Positions 21,929-30,580 of a DNA stretch of 64,000 nt are shown piece by piece (position 1 is the first letter of the stretch; each line of letters begins with the position of its first letter). The notes beneath the pieces were generated by a model. It ran no database searches. It was not told where the DNA came from and saw only the letters and a program-made list of their open reading frames with translations. The stretch lies in the NCBI GenBank assembly GCA_016213405.1, contig JACRAM010000068.1, positions 1 to 64,000 of the forward strand, read 5' to 3'. The stretch comes from Bacteroidota bacterium (GTDB taxonomy: Bacteria; Bacteroidota; Bacteroidia; Palsa-948). The position numbers and the translations under genes are program-made.

Positions 21929-22591
21929 TCAGATATTTAAGAAATGAATAAACTCATCGTACCGCTTCTTGAGGTCATCGTTAAAATTATTTTGATGGAA
22001 TGTGGCTTTCACGGTGTAGTTGTAGCGGTTGAATGTTTGCAGAATAGGGGATAAATCTTCTTTGTTAATCTTCAGCGTGACTTCGATTTTTGTAGAATCG
22101 TGATGTGCGTTGATGTGCATATTCAGAATCTTTGCATCGTTGCCTTCCACAAGTTGCGCGATCTGTGAAAGAGAATAATCTTTAGTGTTCAACTCCAAAA
22201 TAACAATACTACCCGGTTCGTGCACAAAAGGCATGTTCGCAATTTTCTGGATGATGGAATCTGCAGTGATAACGCCCATATAATTATTGTCCGCGTCAAG
22301 CACCGCCACTGCACTTACGTTGTAATTTGAAATTACTTTGAGCACATCAAAAATATGATAGTCCTCGCGCACAAATGCTTTTATCATTGATACACGCAGG
22401 TGGTCAATTGTTTTTTTTGTGTTATTCAAATCAAGAAGATCAGTGTAAGAAACCAGTCCGAGAAATTCTCTTTTGTTTACAACGGGGAGATGAGATATGC
22501 GGAAGTCCTCCATCCAGTCAAGAACTTTCTTACCAGTGTCGGTGGGTTTGAGTGAAGGAACTTCTTCTGTAATCAATTCGTAGGCGAGCAT
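21929..22591 (-). CDS. protein with two CBS domains (AcuB-like)
   Basis: 220 residues. Two CBS motifs bind adenine nucleotides in tandem: residues about 5-55 (DWMEDFRISHLPVVNKREFLG) and 70-125 (KVISNYNVSAVAVLDADNN). The remaining C-terminal part, about 130-215 (GSIVILELNTKDYSLSQIAQ), looks like an ACT-type regulatory fold. This arrangement next to nadK and divergent from pdxJ recurs in Bacteroidota genomes, suggesting a sensor of cofactor or energy state, but the role is inferred. Starts at ATG 22591. Confidence 0.85.
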   Translation of the reverse strand: MLAYELITEEVPSLKPTDTGKKVLDWMEDFRISHLPVVNKREFLGLVSYTDLLDLNNTKKTIDHLRVSMIKAFVREDYHIFDVLKVISNYNVSAVAVLDADNNYMGVITADSIIQKIANMPFVHEPGSIVILELNTKDYSLSQIAQLVEGNDAKILNMHINAHHDSTKIEVTLKINKEDLSPILQTFNRYNYTVKATFHQNNFNDDLKKRYDEFIHFLNI

Positions 22592-22660
22592 TTTGTTTCG
22601 CTTTTCAAAATTAAACGTGCGATGTGCTGATATGTTTCGTCAATAAAAGATTTATAAACA

Positions 22661-22668
22661 TACCTTTG
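22661..22668 (+). promoter_or_regulatory. candidate -7 element TACCTTTG for pdxJ
   Basis: Exact TAnnTTTG match 35 bases before the pdxJ ATG at 22704, in the 112-base divergent region; a TTTCG about 20 bases upstream is a weak -33 box. Confidence 0.5.
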
Positions 22669-22703
22669 TTACAAATGTACATTTTTTACTTTTAGAGCTG
22701 AAT

Positions 22704-23417
22704 ATGACAAAACTCTCTGTCAACATAAATAAGATTGCAACGCTCCGCAATGCTAGGGGAGGAAATTTACCTGATGTTCTGAAATGTGCAGTTGACATTC
22801 AGCGGTTTGGAGCGCAGGGAATTACTGTTCATCCACGACCTGATGAACGGCACATCCGATACGATGATGCGGTGAAACTAAAACCGTTCATCACAACAGA
22901 ATTTAATATTGAAGGTTATCCTTCAAAGGACTGGATGGATTTGGTTTTGAAAGTAAAGCCAGAGCAGGCAACGCTTGTCCCCGATCCGCCTGGAGTTTTA
23001 ACTTCCAACGCAGGATGGGATACTGTCAAAAATGAAAGTTTCCTGAAAGAAATTATTTCAGAACTGAAGAAAAATAAAATCCGAACTTCTATTTTTATTG
23101 AAACGAATCTGAAACACATTCGGAACACAGTGAAAACAGGAGCGGACAGAATTGAACTCTACACAGAATCCTATGCAAAGAATTTTTCAAAGACTAAGGA
23201 AGAAGCCATCAAACCGTTTATTGAATCTGCAAAACTGGCAAACAAACTTGGTATCGGAATAAATGCAGGGCACGATTTGAGTTTGGAAAATCTCAATTAC
23301 TTTTATAAAAATATTCCTAACTTGCTCGAAGTTTCAATCGGACATGCTTTAATTTCAGACACATTATACTACGGACTTGAAAATACTGTTCAACTTTACC
23401 TCAGACAATTAAAATGA
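22704..23417 (+). CDS. pdxJ: pyridoxine 5'-phosphate synthase
   Basis: Condenses 3-amino-2-oxopropyl phosphate and deoxyxylulose 5-phosphate into pyridoxine 5'-phosphate. 237 residues in a TIM barrel. Motifs: LSVNINKIATLRNARGGN at the start, GITVHPRPDERHI, FNIEGYPS, LVPDPPGVLTSNAGWD, TGADRIELYTESYA and GINAGHDLSLENL, ending in EVSIGHALISD. Divergent from the CBS gene; the downstream gene overlaps its stop by 4 bases. Confidence 0.96.
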   Translation: MTKLSVNINKIATLRNARGGNLPDVLKCAVDIQRFGAQGITVHPRPDERHIRYDDAVKLKPFITTEFNIEGYPSKDWMDLVLKVKPEQATLVPDPPGVLTSNAGWDTVKNESFLKEIISELKKNKIRTSIFIETNLKHIRNTVKTGADRIELYTESYAKNFSKTKEEAIKPFIESAKLANKLGIGINAGHDLSLENLNYFYKNIPNLLEVSIGHALISDTLYYGLENTVQLYLRQLK

Positions 23418-24235
23418 AAACTACCTTACTAACTTCCTTTTGGCTACTGGCTACTGGCTACTGGCTACTGGCTACTGAAAATCAGCCATTAGGTTCTCGC
23501 TCATCTGGATTAGGCAACGCTTCCGTTTCTCTTGCAGATGTCTGGGCAGTTCAAAACAACCAGGCGGGATTAGGATTTCAAAAAACATTTATCGGAGGAG
23601 TTGTTTACCAGAATCCTTTTATGATGAAGGAACTCAGCACAAAAGCGCTGGCGCTTGCTTTGCCTGTGAAAGGAGGAACTTTCGGAATTCTTGTTTCTAC
23701 TTTCGGCTACCCGGTTTACAACGAAACCAAAGCAGGACTTTCCTTCGGAAAATCTTTCGGAGAAAAAATATCAGCAGGGATTTCTTTGGATTATTTCGGA
23801 ACAAACATTTCTGAATACGGAAAGAAAAATTCATTCGTTGCTGAAGCAGGAATTCAGGCAAAGCCTTTAAAAAATTTTACAATTGGAGCACACATCTTCA
23901 ATCTTGCAAAAGCAAAACTTGTTTCTTACAATGATGAACGCATTCCAACCATCATGCGATTAGGTTTTGATTACAAATTTTCTGAAAAAGTTTTCATAGC
24001 CGTTGAAACAGAAAAAGACATTGAGAAAAAGGCAATGATAAAAGCAGGATTAGAATACAAACTGATTAAAGAATTATTTCTGCGCGCGGGTGTTTCTTCA
24101 AACCCTTCGCTGAGTTGTTTTGGAATTGGAGTAAACCTGAAACAATTCAGGTTAGATATTTCTTCCACTTATCATTCCACGCTTGGATTCAGTCCGCAGG
24201 TGGGATTGATTTATCAATTTGAAAAGGAAAAATGA
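23414..24235 (+). CDS. PorV/PorQ-like outer-membrane protein
   Basis: 273 residues. After the signal peptide, SSGLGNASVSLADVWAVQNN is the conserved entry of FadL-like Bacteroidota barrels such as PorV and PorQ (T9SS) and related families. Repeated amphipathic strands end in VGLIYQFEKEK. The signal core is WLLATGY repeated, encoded by five exact 7-bp units. The ATG overlaps the pdxJ stop. A T9SS link is plausible from the fold but unproven. Confidence 0.75.
   Translation: MKTTLLTSFWLLATGYWLLATENQPLGSRSSGLGNASVSLADVWAVQNNQAGLGFQKTFIGGVVYQNPFMMKELSTKALALALPVKGGTFGILVSTFGYPVYNETKAGLSFGKSFGEKISAGISLDYFGTNISEYGKKNSFVAEAGIQAKPLKNFTIGAHIFNLAKAKLVSYNDERIPTIMRLGFDYKFSEKVFIAVETEKDIEKKAMIKAGLEYKLIKELFLRAGVSSNPSLSCFGIGVNLKQFRLDISSTYHSTLGFSPQVGLIYQFEKEK
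23441..23475. repeat. 7-bp tandem repeat in a signal-peptide region
   Basis: Five perfect copies of TGGCTAC, translated as WLLATGY repeated, which forms the hydrophobic signal core of the PorV/PorQ-like protein. Confidence 0.95.
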
Positions 24236-26430
24236 AAACCAAAAGCCCCTCCCAACCTCCCCGAAGGGGAGGAGAAGTGATGAGGAAAATAATTTTTCTT
24301 CTTCTTATATTTTTCTCCCCTCTCCTTCGGAGAGGGGCTGGGGGTGAGGCAATTGCTCAGGACACAATCGAAACCTCCATCGAACAAAAATTAGAAAACC
24401 TTGCTGAACAATCGCAGAACGAAGAAACCGATTATACCATTCTTCTTGAAGCGCTGACCGTTTATAATAAGCGCCCCATTAACTTAAACAATACGAATAC
24501 AAATGAACTTACAGAACTCGGTTTGCTGGATGAACTTCAAATTGAAAATCTGCTCGCCCACATAGAGAAAAATGGAAAACTTATTTCTTTGTACGAACTT
24601 CAGAGCATTGACGGCTTTGATGTGCGAACAATACAAAAAATTCTTCCTTATATAAAAGTGCTTGACATCAGCGAAGATCCGCACGTTACGCTGAAAGAAA
24701 TTCTTCAGCAGGGAAATCATACTTTCATTCTGCGCGGACAACAAATTCTAGAAGACCAAACAGGATTTTCTCCTATTGATTCTGCTGGAATTAATGGCAG
24801 CCCGAACTCCCGTTATATCGGAAGTCCTCAGCATATTTATTCACGCTACCGTTTTACTTATGGAAGCAATGTGAGCGCAGGAATTACCGCAGACAAAGAC
24901 CCGGGAGAATTATTCTTCAAGCAAAATCAAAACTTTAAATATCCTTATTATGATTCTTTACTGAAAGGAAAACCAAAAGACGGATTTGATTTTTATTCCG
25001 CGCATTTATTCATCAAAAACATTCGCTTTATCAAAGCGCTGGCGATTGGAGATTATCAGGTTGGTTTTGGACAGGGTTTGACTACATGGAGCGGACTTGC
25101 GTATGGAAAATCCTCTGACGCGATGGGAATCAAGAAAAACGCAGGAGGCGTTCGACCTTATACATCCGCAGATGAAAATCTTTTCATGCGTGGTTTGGCG
25201 TTCACGGGTGGAAGCAAAATATTTCAGGCAACAGGATTCTTCTCACAGAAAAAAATTGATGCCAACATCACGCTCTCCGACAGTTTAAACGTAGAAGAAG
25301 TTTCTTCCCTTCAAACCACAGGTCTTCACACCACACCATCTGAAATTGCCGACAAGCACGCCATCACCCAAACTATTTTTGGCGGAAATGTTTCTTATCA
25401 CAAAAGAAAATATTCCATAGGCGTTACAGGCATTCAATCTGTGTTTGGCGCAGAACTCAACCGTTCGCTTTCCACTTACAATCAGTTTGAGTTCACGGGA
25501 AAACAACTCACGAATGTTGGCGCGGATTATTCACTCCTCATTCGCAATTTTAATTTCTTCGGTGAAGTTGCCATGAGCAGCAGTGTTAGACAGGTTAGTA
25601 ACCTGTCCTACTTGAATGGCTGTATCATCGCCCTCGACCCGAAACTTTCTCTTTCTGTTCTCCATAGGAACTTCCCAAAAAATTATCAAAGTTTATTTGC
25701 AAATGCTTTTGCTGAAAGTTCTACACCAGCAAACGAACAGGGATTATATTTCGGTATAACGGCAAAACCATCAAGAACAATTTCTCTCAATGCCTACTAC
25801 GACCATTTTGTTTTCCCATGGCTGAAATATCAAGTCAATGCGCCATCCAGCGGAAATGATTTTCTTGTTCAGTTGAACTATACACCGAACAAGAAATTTG
25901 ACACATACATTCGCTATAAACAAAAAGATAAATTTGTGAATGATAATTCGCTGGATGAAATTGATTTCATCACACCGTTTAAGCAGACAAATTACCGATG
26001 GCATATCGCTTACCAGATTTCTCCATCGCTGAAACTCCGTAACCGCGTGGAATATATTGTGCTCGATGATAAATCAAAACCCGAAAAAGAAAACGGCTAC
26101 CTCATTTATCAGGATCTGATTTGGAAAAAAATGGGAAGCAAAATTTCTCTTGCGCTCCGCTACGCGCTCTTCGACACAAAAAGTTACGACACGCGCATTT
26201 ACGCTTTTGAAACCGACATCCCCGGTGCCTACTCCATTCCCTCCTACTATTATAAAGGAAGCCGTGCATACGTGATGATAAACTACGACATCACGCGCCA
26301 CATAGAATTTTGGGTGCGCTGGTCGCAAACGTATTATGCCAACCAAAACGTAATCAGCGCGGGCTCACTCACCGAAATTCAAGGACACACAAAGAGCGAG
26401 GTGAAAGTGCAACTCAAATTAAAATTCTAA
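24232..26430 (+). CDS. helix-hairpin-helix outer-membrane protein
   Basis: 732 residues. Residues about 75-145 contain two ComEA-like helix-hairpin-helix units (NLNNTNTNELTELGLL, YELQSIDGFDVRTIQKILPY), followed by a long aromatic-rich beta-barrel region ending in VKVQLKLKF, so an exported protein in the outer membrane. Either the ATG at 24232 (overlapping the previous stop) or the ATG at 24280 may be used; the second gives a conventional signal peptide MRKIIFLLLIFFS. Two oppositely oriented palindromic half-elements flank that signal core. HHH units often bind DNA, so a DNA-uptake role is possible but speculative. Confidence 0.78.
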   Translation: MKTKSPSQPPRRGGEVMRKIIFLLLIFFSPLLRRGAGGEAIAQDTIETSIEQKLENLAEQSQNEETDYTILLEALTVYNKRPINLNNTNTNELTELGLLDELQIENLLAHIEKNGKLISLYELQSIDGFDVRTIQKILPYIKVLDISEDPHVTLKEILQQGNHTFILRGQQILEDQTGFSPIDSAGINGSPNSRYIGSPQHIYSRYRFTYGSNVSAGITADKDPGELFFKQNQNFKYPYYDSLLKGKPKDGFDFYSAHLFIKNIRFIKALAIGDYQVGFGQGLTTWSGLAYGKSSDAMGIKKNAGGVRPYTSADENLFMRGLAFTGGSKIFQATGFFSQKKIDANITLSDSLNVEEVSSLQTTGLHTTPSEIADKHAITQTIFGGNVSYHKRKYSIGVTGIQSVFGAELNRSLSTYNQFEFTGKQLTNVGADYSLLIRNFNFFGEVAMSSSVRQVSNLSYLNGCIIALDPKLSLSVLHRNFPKNYQSLFANAFAESSTPANEQGLYFGITAKPSRTISLNAYYDHFVFPWLKYQVNAPSSGNDFLVQLNYTPNKKFDTYIRYKQKDKFVNDNSLDEIDFITPFKQTNYRWHIAYQISPSLKLRNRVEYIVLDDKSKPEKENGYLIYQDLIWKKMGSKISLALRYALFDTKSYDTRIYAFETDIPGAYSIPSYYYKGSRAYVMINYDITRHIEFWVRWSQTYYANQNVISAGSLTEIQGHTKSEVKVQLKLKF
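24243..24350. repeat. pair of inverted palindromic half-elements around a signal peptide
   Basis: First half at 24243-24274 (AAGCCCCTCC, then CCTCCCC/GGGGAGG hairpin); second at 24314-24350 (CCCCTCTCC at 24317-24325 with GGAGAGGGG at 24329-24337, then TGGGGGTGAGGC). Both are translated; the hydrophobic core lies between them. Confidence 0.82.
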
Positions 26431-27236
26431 AACTCTACACGAATAACATACCCGCTATGCTTTCGGATGTTCAGCACGGAGTTGTCTTCCATAATAAGGT
26501 ATTGCCCTTTAATGCCCATTAGTTTTCCTGAAACTAAATTCTGTTTTTCAAAATCAATGCTCTTCACTTTTTCAGGATACTTTATCACAGGATAAGTGAT
26601 AACTGTAATTAAATCATCATCCGAATAATATTGTTTGAACTCTTCCGGAAGAAGTTCCTTTGCTTTTCTTTTCTCTGCCACTAAATCCTTTTCATCCCTT
26701 CTCCCTTGTTCCTCGCTCCCTTTGAGCATTTTCTGCCAGTTTGTTTTATCCGTAAAATGTTTTTTCATTTCCACTTCAATCACTCCCGCCAGATAACGGT
26801 ACGGAACTTTCGCCAAACGAATCACCGAAGAAGCGCCTTGATCTATCCAGCGCGTTGGCACTTGTGTGGAGCGGGTAACTCCCACTTTTATTTCGCTGGA
26901 TAGCGCGAGGTAAACAAAATGTTCCTGTAAGTGATGTTCTTTTTCCCATTCTATATCTCTCCCTTTTCCCACATGCGCCAGACAAAGTTCCGGACGGATT
27001 ATACATTCAGCAGCTTCAGGAGAAGAAATCAAGCAGTTATAGCAAAATCCCTGCGCGAATGATTTGTACGTCTTCTTCCCGCAGCTGATGCAGTAAATCT
27101 CATTTTCATATTTCAAAGAAATGTTTTTGCCAACCAGTTCATTCATCGGAATTAATTTGTCTTCCAATGGCAAATGGTAAATAACTTTATCAGCGAGTTG
27201 CGATTTCATTTTCATTATTCTTCCTGTCAGTTTCAT
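26427..27236 (-). CDS. DUF2797 domain protein
   Basis: 269 residues from the ATG at 27236 (MKLTGRIMK). A four-cysteine, zinc-ribbon-like segment CISCGKKTYKSFAQGFCYNC lies near residue 47, followed by CIIRPELCLAHVGKGRDIEW and the family signature EIKVGVTRSTQVPTRWIDQG. DUF2797 proteins are widespread and uncharacterised; the zinc ribbon and GIY-YIG-like VGVTR segment hint at a nucleic-acid role. Its stop overlaps the convergent neighbour by 4 bases. Confidence 0.85.
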   Translation of the reverse strand: MKLTGRIMKMKSQLADKVIYHLPLEDKLIPMNELVGKNISLKYENEIYCISCGKKTYKSFAQGFCYNCLISSPEAAECIIRPELCLAHVGKGRDIEWEKEHHLQEHFVYLALSSEIKVGVTRSTQVPTRWIDQGASSVIRLAKVPYRYLAGVIEVEMKKHFTDKTNWQKMLKGSEEQGRRDEKDLVAEKRKAKELLPEEFKQYYSDDDLITVITYPVIKYPEKVKSIDFEKQNLVSGKLMGIKGQYLIMEDNSVLNIRKHSGYVIRVEF

Positions 27237-27390
27237 ATTGCTAAAATACAAGAATGATTCAAACGGATTAGAACGGATTCAGTCCCGATAAATCGGAATT
27301 GCATATGTATTAAATCTGTCTGTATCCATTATCAAATTATTATCTTCGTCTACTAAACTTCGAATCTCACACTCGCGATACTAAAGAAAG

Positions 27391-28896
27391 ATGGCATTAT
27401 TAAATTCCTTCGCATCCTGGCTCATGACCAAACGCATGCACCAGATTGAGTTGTTTATGAAATACCCGCATGAAGTTCAGAACGAGTGGTTCAGAAAACT
27501 GATTGATTCAGCAAAGGATACAGAATGGGGAAAAAAATTCAGATATGATTCTGTTTCCTCACCCACTCAGTTCTCAGAACAAGTTCCGCTTCAGGATTAC
27601 GACTCCATGAAACCTTACATTGAGCGCATCCGCAGAGGTGAACAGAATATTTTATGGAGCACAGAAATAAAATGGTTCGCGAAATCATCAGGCACTACAA
27701 ATGATAAAAGCAAATTCATTCCCCTGAGTGAAGAATCGCTGGAAGAGTGCCACTACAAATGCGGAAAAGATATGCTGGCAATCTATTGCAACAACTATCC
27801 GGAAACGGAACTCTTCACAGGAAAAAGTTTGGCGCTTGGTGGTAGCCATTACACCGACAGTTTCGGCAATCATGAATCGTATCACGGAGATGTTTCCGCT
27901 ATTCTCATGCAACACCTTCCTCTGTGGGCAGAATTTTTCCGCGCACCCGATTTGTCCATCGCACTTATGAGCAACTTTGAAGAGAAACTTGATAAGATGG
28001 CGAACGCAACCATGACTGAAAATGTAACGAGCATTGCTGGTGTTCCTTCCTGGATGAATGTTTTGCTGAAACGCATTTTGGAAATTTCTGGAAAGAAAAC
28101 CATAAAAGAAGTGTGGCCCAACCTTGAAGTTTATTTTCATGGAGGAGTAAATTTTTCTCCTTATAAGGAAAACTTCAAACAACTTTTCGGAAAAGGAAAC
28201 GTACATCACTTTGAACTTTACAACGCATCAGAGGGGTTCTTCGGCTTGCAGGACCAGAAAAAATCAAGTGAACTTCTACTCATGCTTGACTACGGAATCT
28301 ACTATGAGTTTTTTCCGACAGATAATGGCCAGAACGTTAAAACAATTCCCCTTCACGAAGTAAAAACAGGGCAAAACTATGCAATGGTAATTTCTACTAA
28401 CGGAGGATTGTGGCGCTATCAACTGGGAGATACAATAAAATTTACATCCACAAATCCCTATCGTTTCAGAATCACAGGAAGAACAAAACATTTTTTGAAT
28501 GCGTTTGGCGAAGAAGTAATTATTGATAATACGGAAAAAGCAATTAAGATTGCCTGCGAAAAATCAAATTCGCTGGTGAAAGAATATACAGTTGCGCCCG
28601 TTTACATGGAGGGAAAATCAAGTGGTGCTCACGAATGGCTGATAGAATTTGAAAAGTTTCCTGAAGATATAAATTATTTCACTGAGGTTTTGGATAACGC
28701 ATTGAAATCATTGAACTCTGACTACGAAGCAAAGCGTTTTAATAACTTTGTTTTACGTTTGCCTATCGTCCGTCAGATGAAAGAAGGAACCTTTTACAAC
28801 TGGCTGAAAGAAAAAAATAAACTGGGAGGACAAAACAAAATTCCTCGTCTCTCCAATGAAAGAAAATATGTTGATGAAATTATTTCTATGCAATGA
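27391..28896 (+). CDS. GH3 family acyl-adenylating enzyme
   Basis: 501 residues. Homologous to plant GH3 acyl-acid amido synthetases, which adenylate a carboxylate and couple it to an amino acid. The adenylation motifs are visible: SSGTTNDKSKFIPLS (phosphate loop), YNASEGFFGLQD and YRFRITGRTKHFLNAFGEE. Bacterial GH3 substrates are unknown. It stands alone upstream of tRNA-Thr. Confidence 0.9.
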   Translation: MALLNSFASWLMTKRMHQIELFMKYPHEVQNEWFRKLIDSAKDTEWGKKFRYDSVSSPTQFSEQVPLQDYDSMKPYIERIRRGEQNILWSTEIKWFAKSSGTTNDKSKFIPLSEESLEECHYKCGKDMLAIYCNNYPETELFTGKSLALGGSHYTDSFGNHESYHGDVSAILMQHLPLWAEFFRAPDLSIALMSNFEEKLDKMANATMTENVTSIAGVPSWMNVLLKRILEISGKKTIKEVWPNLEVYFHGGVNFSPYKENFKQLFGKGNVHHFELYNASEGFFGLQDQKKSSELLLMLDYGIYYEFFPTDNGQNVKTIPLHEVKTGQNYAMVISTNGGLWRYQLGDTIKFTSTNPYRFRITGRTKHFLNAFGEEVIIDNTEKAIKIACEKSNSLVKEYTVAPVYMEGKSSGAHEWLIEFEKFPEDINYFTEVLDNALKSLNSDYEAKRFNNFVLRLPIVRQMKEGTFYNWLKEKNKLGGQNKIPRLSNERKYVDEIISMQ

Positions 28897-28913
28897 AACT
28901 TGGAACTATTTTT

Positions 28914-28985
28914 GCCGAGATAGCTCAGGGGTAGAGTAGCTGATTCGTAATCAGCGGGTCGTGGGTTCAAATCCCATTCTCGGCT
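28914..28985 (+). tRNA. tRNA-Thr (anticodon CGT)
   Basis: A 72-base cloverleaf. The acceptor stem pairs GCCGAGA (28914-28920) with TCTCGGC (28978-28984), discriminator T. The anticodon stem GCTGA/TCAGC encloses loop TTCGTAA, and the T arm is GTGGGTTCAAATCCCAT. CCA is not encoded. It lies 17 bases after the GH3 stop and 7 bases before the next ATG. Confidence 0.95.
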
Positions 28986-28992
28986 CACACAA

Positions 28993-29868
28993 ATGAAAAA
29001 AATATTTTTGCACGTCAAAAAAAAATCAGGGCTGAAGCCCTTATTTGCATTTGTATTATTAACCCCGACATTAATGTCGGGGTTACAGCAAAGCCCGGAA
29101 CAAACATGGGCTTTAGACAAAGATGAAAAATTCAAATTACTAAAATCCATTCCTGCAAGTTTCTCTTCTATCACAACCGACAATCTTGGTAACTCTTATT
29201 TATTTAATGGAACCCTTGTTGAAAAATATGATGGCGATGGAAATCTTCTTAAAAATTTCAGCAACAAAAATCTTGGCAACATCACTTCTGTTGACGCAAG
29301 CAATTCACTAAAGGTTTTATTGTTCTATAAATCTTTTCAGCAGATTCTTCTTTTAGATAATATGTTTGCTCCTTCGGGAAATTCTATTTCGCTTGATGCA
29401 CTGGGTTATAATCAAACTTCTCTCGTCTGCTCTTCTCATGATAACGGTTTCTGGATTTTCAGCAAGCAGAATTCTGAACTTATCCGCTTTGATCAAAATC
29501 TTCAGAAGACACAACAGACGGGAAATATTTCCCAGCTAACAGGAATGGAAACAAATCCTGACTTCGTCACAGAACAATACAACAAAGTTTTTATGAACGA
29601 TTCTCTAAAGGGAATTCTTGTCTTTGATATATACGGAACTTACAACAAAATCATACCCATCAAAGGACTTCATCACTTTCAAATTTCAAATGACGATATA
29701 ATTTATTTCAAGGAGGGAAAACTCAAAAGCTACAACATGAAAACGCTTGAAGATGCAGAAATTTCCCTCCCCGAAATCAATATTATTGATGCCCGCACAG
29801 AAAAAGAAAAACTATATTTGCTGAAACAAAAAAGCCTAGATATTTACCATGTCAAAAACCAAAAATAG
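28993..29868 (+). CDS. exported beta-propeller-like protein of unknown function
   Basis: 291 residues. The middle has repeated short strands with NLGNSYLFNGTLVEKYDGDG, LDNMFAPSGNSISLDALGYN and ILVFDIYGTYNKIIPIKG, suggesting an NHL- or six-bladed propeller-like fold. The N-terminus, including what serves as the signal peptide, is largely encoded by a three-hairpin repeat at 29029-29114 that is translated in frame. Its 3' end overlaps the start of the deoxynucleoside kinase gene. I do not recognise a function. Confidence 0.65.
   Translation: MKKIFLHVKKKSGLKPLFAFVLLTPTLMSGLQQSPEQTWALDKDEKFKLLKSIPASFSSITTDNLGNSYLFNGTLVEKYDGDGNLLKNFSNKNLGNITSVDASNSLKVLLFYKSFQQILLLDNMFAPSGNSISLDALGYNQTSLVCSSHDNGFWIFSKQNSELIRFDQNLQKTQQTGNISQLTGMETNPDFVTEQYNKVFMNDSLKGILVFDIYGTYNKIIPIKGLHHFQISNDDIIYFKEGKLKSYNMKTLEDAEISLPEINIIDARTEKEKLYLLKQKSLDIYHVKNQK
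29029..29114. repeat. three-hairpin repeat element translated inside a gene
   Basis: GGGCTGAAGCCC (29029-29040); a perfect 26-bp palindrome TAACCCCGACATT plus its reverse complement (29060-29085); AAAGCCC (29090-29096) with GGGCTTT (29108-29114). The linker TTATTTGCATTTGTATT matches the linker of the element at 12964-13051. Confidence 0.85.
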
Positions 29869-30514
29869 CCCCGCATCCACCATGCATGTAGCCGTTTCGG
29901 GCAACATCGGGTCGGGAAAAACCACACTCACCACGCTTCTTGCGAAACATTATAAATGGACGGCTCATTACGAGGACGCAGACAACAATCCGTACTTGAA
30001 TGATTTTTACGAAGACATGCAGCGCTGGTCATTCAACCTGCAGGTTTTCTTTTTGAACAGCCGTTTTGAACAGGTGATTGAAATCCGCAAGAGCAAAAAA
30101 AATATAATTCAGGACAGAACCATTTATGAAGACGCAAATATTTTCGCGCCCAATCTTCATTCCATGGGATTGATGACAACGCGTGATTTTGAAAACTACT
30201 TAGGTCTTTTCAACCTCATGCAATCGTTTGTTCAGCCACCTGATTTATTGATTTATCTCCGCGCTTCCATACCAACTCTTGTTGAACAAATTCAGAAACG
30301 AGGGCGCGAATATGAAAAAGCAATCCGCCTTGATTATCTCCAGCGCCTGAATGAACGCTACGAAGCATGGGTTACAAAATACGAGCAGGAGCATAAAACC
30401 AGCCGTCTTCTCATTATTGACATTGACGACAATAAATTTTCTGAGAAGAAAGAAGATCTGGGAAAAATCATCCGCAAGATTGATGGAGAACTGCACGGAT
30501 TATTCAAGAAATAG
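29849..30514 (+). CDS. deoxynucleoside kinase
   Basis: 221 residues, phosphorylating deoxynucleosides in the salvage pathway. P-loop GNIGSGKTTL, DRTIYEDANIF (the DR[ST] motif) and the LID RGREYE are all present; WSFNLQVFFLNSRFEQ is typical. Which base it prefers cannot be read. The ATG at 29849 overlaps the previous gene by 20 bases; the ATG at 29882 (MHVAVSGNIGSG) matches the usual family start and is an equally good choice. Confidence 0.92.
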   Translation: MSKTKNSPASTMHVAVSGNIGSGKTTLTTLLAKHYKWTAHYEDADNNPYLNDFYEDMQRWSFNLQVFFLNSRFEQVIEIRKSKKNIIQDRTIYEDANIFAPNLHSMGLMTTRDFENYLGLFNLMQSFVQPPDLLIYLRASIPTLVEQIQKRGREYEKAIRLDYLQRLNERYEAWVTKYEQEHKTSRLLIIDIDDNKFSEKKEDLGKIIRKIDGELHGLFKK

Positions 30515-30580
30515 TTCTGCTCCTCTTTTTCATTCTTGTCACCGTGAAATTTCTTATCTTTAGGTTTCATTTAAGAAAGC

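Noticed and set aside
28907-28914. TATTTTTG promoter-like box in front of tRNA-Thr
   Set aside because: It ends on the first base of the mature tRNA, so it cannot place the transcription start upstream; probably chance.
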